Assembly (NCBI GenBank): GCA_905200565.1
Contig: CAJKKX010000121.1
Span: forward strand, 1 to 6,930
Reading direction: 5' to 3'
Source: an uncultured Lachnospiraceae bacterium
Lineage (GTDB): Bacteria > Bacillota_A > Clostridia > Lachnospirales > Lachnospiraceae
DNA length: 6,930 nucleotides
The stretch's first letter is position 1. The number at the start of each line of letters is the position of its first letter. The notes under the pieces were generated by a model, which worked only from the letters and a program-made list of their open reading frames with translations, was not told the origin of the DNA and did not search any database. Below are positions 6,201-6,930 of the stretch, piece by piece. The position numbers and the translations under genes are program-made.

Positions 6201-6930
6201 GTAAGCTATCTCCCCGGCATCGGCGGTGACAACCAGACGCAGGAAGTTGTCGATGAACGTGAATTTGAGATCAATGAGGCTTCTGTGCAGATGCCGAATT
6301 ATACAGATGAGTGGCCAAGCGGGGTACCGACAGACGGTACGCTTAAATTTGTCGGATGGAAGGCTCCGAACGGAGAAATCTACCAACCGGGAAGATACGT
6401 GCCGGTGACTCGTACCTATATGCAGTTTGAGGCGCAGTGGTCTGCGGATGCCGTGACGCTGATCTACGATGCGAATGGCGGTACCGGTTCGAACGTAATG
6501 GAGAGCTGGGCGCGCAACAGCACGGTGACGGTCTGGGATAACATGGACGGTCAGAACCCACATTTCACACGCGCAAATTACGAGCTGCTCGGCTGGGATG
6601 AGGATCCGAATGCGGTGACTCCGACTTATGAACTGGGAGCAGGGACCATTGTTCTTGAGAAGGGTACGACAACGCTTTACGCTATCTGGAAGCGCTGCAC
6701 GGTGAATCTGACCATTAAAAAGAGCGTAACCGGAAACATGGGCGATGTGTCGAAAGAATTTACTTTCAATTACAGCTATACAGATGGCGATACAACAGAA
6801 AGCAAGAGTTTCACGATAACAAATGGCGGTGAATATACGATTCAGAATGTTCCGGTTGGAGTGACATTAAAGCTGCAGGAGCAGGGAGATTTTGGATACC
6901 GGGTTACAGCGGTATACAATGGCCAGACAC
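3273..6930 (+). CDS. Large secreted InlB-repeat surface protein (adhesin-like), 3'-truncated by the window edge
   Basis: At least 1219 codons stay open to the window end. Residues 1-31 are a Sec signal peptide (basic MQRKVKK, hydrophobic core, likely cleavage after AIA at 31). Residues ~32-165 are a Thr/Glu/Ser-rich low-complexity stretch, probably an extended stalk. Residues ~166-310 form a compact module (EGILPEGTTVTV, then FDITFYDADGNE) common near the N-terminus of Clostridia surface proteins. Repeats follow at 312-465 and 829-1141, separated by a less typical region at 466-828. From 1142 the pattern TVNLTIKKSVTGN...KEFTFNYSY resembles a DUF7601/SpaA-like pilin fold, which often precedes a C-terminal wall anchor. 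An LPXTG-type signal would lie beyond the window and is not seen. The family is associated with cell-surface adhesion; the ligand is unknown. Transcription probably depends on the invertible promoter, so in this orientation the gene is likely silent. Confidence 0.92.
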   Translation, partial: MQRKVKKTLSFLMALVMVVSLLCGGGISAIAEGTVLTEPITEGGTEAETTPQTASYESETPAAFQEETAGVPVTEPASQESGTEDGTLPSETLTETVGETGTELTENNASPEQVTETSGGTDSEAVSEESSESISEAGSETGSETVTEEETAEQESEPEKVTEAGKPEFTYEETVDGVLVSIYAPEGILPEGTTVTVRSLTADMLQTMEKTINDSLSGAEKEVVQLIGFDITFYDADGNEMHELDGQVSIRYSGMDIVKEAEEARVYHADENGNITNALTEAAAPSGTVGFTSDKFSPVLYALYAADDDGKYHVNFYSQDGQTVLQTVDVVEGETASYTADAGLLEMEGMLFCGWSKDMQGETPVSELEDFDLSQPVSSVLTGEESTLNLYAWYGKKVTVSFVSNGGTAVPTQNLVEGEKAAEPTTTRVGYTFKGWSSDPENYTAFDFDTPINEDIRLYAFWDAQLVPVKLVYMYENADDDGYTPAGASTTVYAPAGSYLSIEKSNITRIDQTHSVRYAETADGELTGYATNDASGNRNASINDVRDTYYQYSSASNKRQVMPDGSTVMLVYYNRARVTLTFTYALNSNGSIDIDQYITADNREKYGVVYETKRSNGYNGFVYSFTAKYGQNIVPVWAQVGWVENDNSGSNTFDTWGCLDGHMQTTNMYTLESSLFMYGSNGLSIEDGVLVGTGALTAQEHPVTKLWGIYARTTLPGETADFTYGDKNYTIYTDACQMIMTSTGTVGYKALEGCTPIAGERTLKDNYGNRMSIRNVTVNGGSLKNKFDSVFPDSIKNGDGCQILLYDRSEFTLRLYTQTDDLDVQSANYLYGDWIYNDDKDLLKITEPNMKKEGYRFAGWYTDPDCTTGTEYVPDENSRITGNLDLYAKWEPSQYLAQYYLYTDDTTPYAEQGFAEGGSIDDKLVPQAVQSIFKGWYWYQNGKLESFDFTSAVGADHVDENGILKLYAVWEGSTGKVSYLPGIGGDNQTQEVVDEREFEINEASVQMPNYTDEWPSGVPTDGTLKFVGWKAPNGEIYQPGRYVPVTRTYMQFEAQWSADAVTLIYDANGGTGSNVMESWARNSTVTVWDNMDGQNPHFTRANYELLGWDEDPNAVTPTYELGAGTIVLEKGTTTLYAIWKRCTVNLTIKKSVTGNMGDVSKEFTFNYSYTDGDTTESKSFTITNGGEYTIQNVPVGVTLKLQEQGDFGYRVTAVYNGQT
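4206..6695 (+). repeat. Six InlB-B/Listeria-Bacteroides-type protein repeats in two blocks
   Basis: Protein-level repeats end in the family signature (aromatic/Leu)-Y-A-x-W and carry a central G-(Y)-x-F-x-G-W. They are at residues 312-397 (FCGWSK, LYAWYG), 398-465 (GYTFKGWSS, LYAFWD), 829-892 (GYRFAGWYTD, LYAKWE), 893-971 (FKGWYW, LYAVWE), 972-1057 (FVGWKA, FEAQW) and 1058-1141 (LLGWDED, LYAIWK). The second, third and sixth are nearest the consensus; the first, fourth and fifth are divergent. DNA identity between copies is low, so they are old duplications and not recent tandem expansion. The gap at 4668-5756 codes for a related but non-canonical region including FTAKYGQNI and LLYDRSEFTLRLY. 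Confidence 0.8.

Overview
The window suggests a chromosomal segment of an anaerobic gut-type Firmicute, most likely a Lachnospiraceae-like Clostridium relative. This rests on an anaerobic sulfatase-maturating enzyme of the Clostridium perfringens type, strong AGGAG-type ribosome binding sites, roughly even GC content, and a large secreted protein with Listeria/Bacteroides-type (InlB B) repeats. The genus assignment is inference. All genes are on the + strand.

Layout. Positions 1-714 hold the 3' part of a TSUP-family (TauE/SafE) membrane permease, cut by the window edge. Forty bases later comes an intact radical SAM/SPASM anaerobic sulfatase-maturating enzyme (755-1876), closed by a strong intrinsic terminator (1899-1937). 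These two look like the end of a sulfur-related operon. Next comes an intact XerC/D-like tyrosine recombinase (2032-2874). After a 398-base intergenic region, a very large secreted, repeat-rich surface protein begins at 3273 and runs off the window after at least 1219 codons.

The intergenic region between recombinase and surface protein is the most interesting part. It contains two 26-bp inverted sites (2965-2990 and 3194-3219, 23 of 26 positions identical when one is reverse-complemented). Each is built like a tyrosine-recombinase core site: two 10-base arms in inverted orientation around a 6-base asymmetric spacer. They flank a 203-bp segment that carries a near-consensus extended -10 promoter on the minus strand (-35 TTGAAT, 17-base spacer, -10 TAGAAT with upstream TG). 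As given, the promoter points away from the surface-protein gene (OFF). Inversion would turn it towards that gene, with a start site about 115 bases upstream of the ATG (ON). Hairpins with T-runs behind the promoter would insulate it in both orientations. The left recombination site, being a palindrome followed by a T-run on the minus strand, also looks like a terminator for the OFF-state transcript.

Read together, 2032 to beyond 6930 is a self-contained phase-variation cassette: recombinase, invertible promoter, and switched adhesin-like surface protein. The DNA arrangement is seen directly. Inversion, and the identity of the recombinase that performs it, are inferred.
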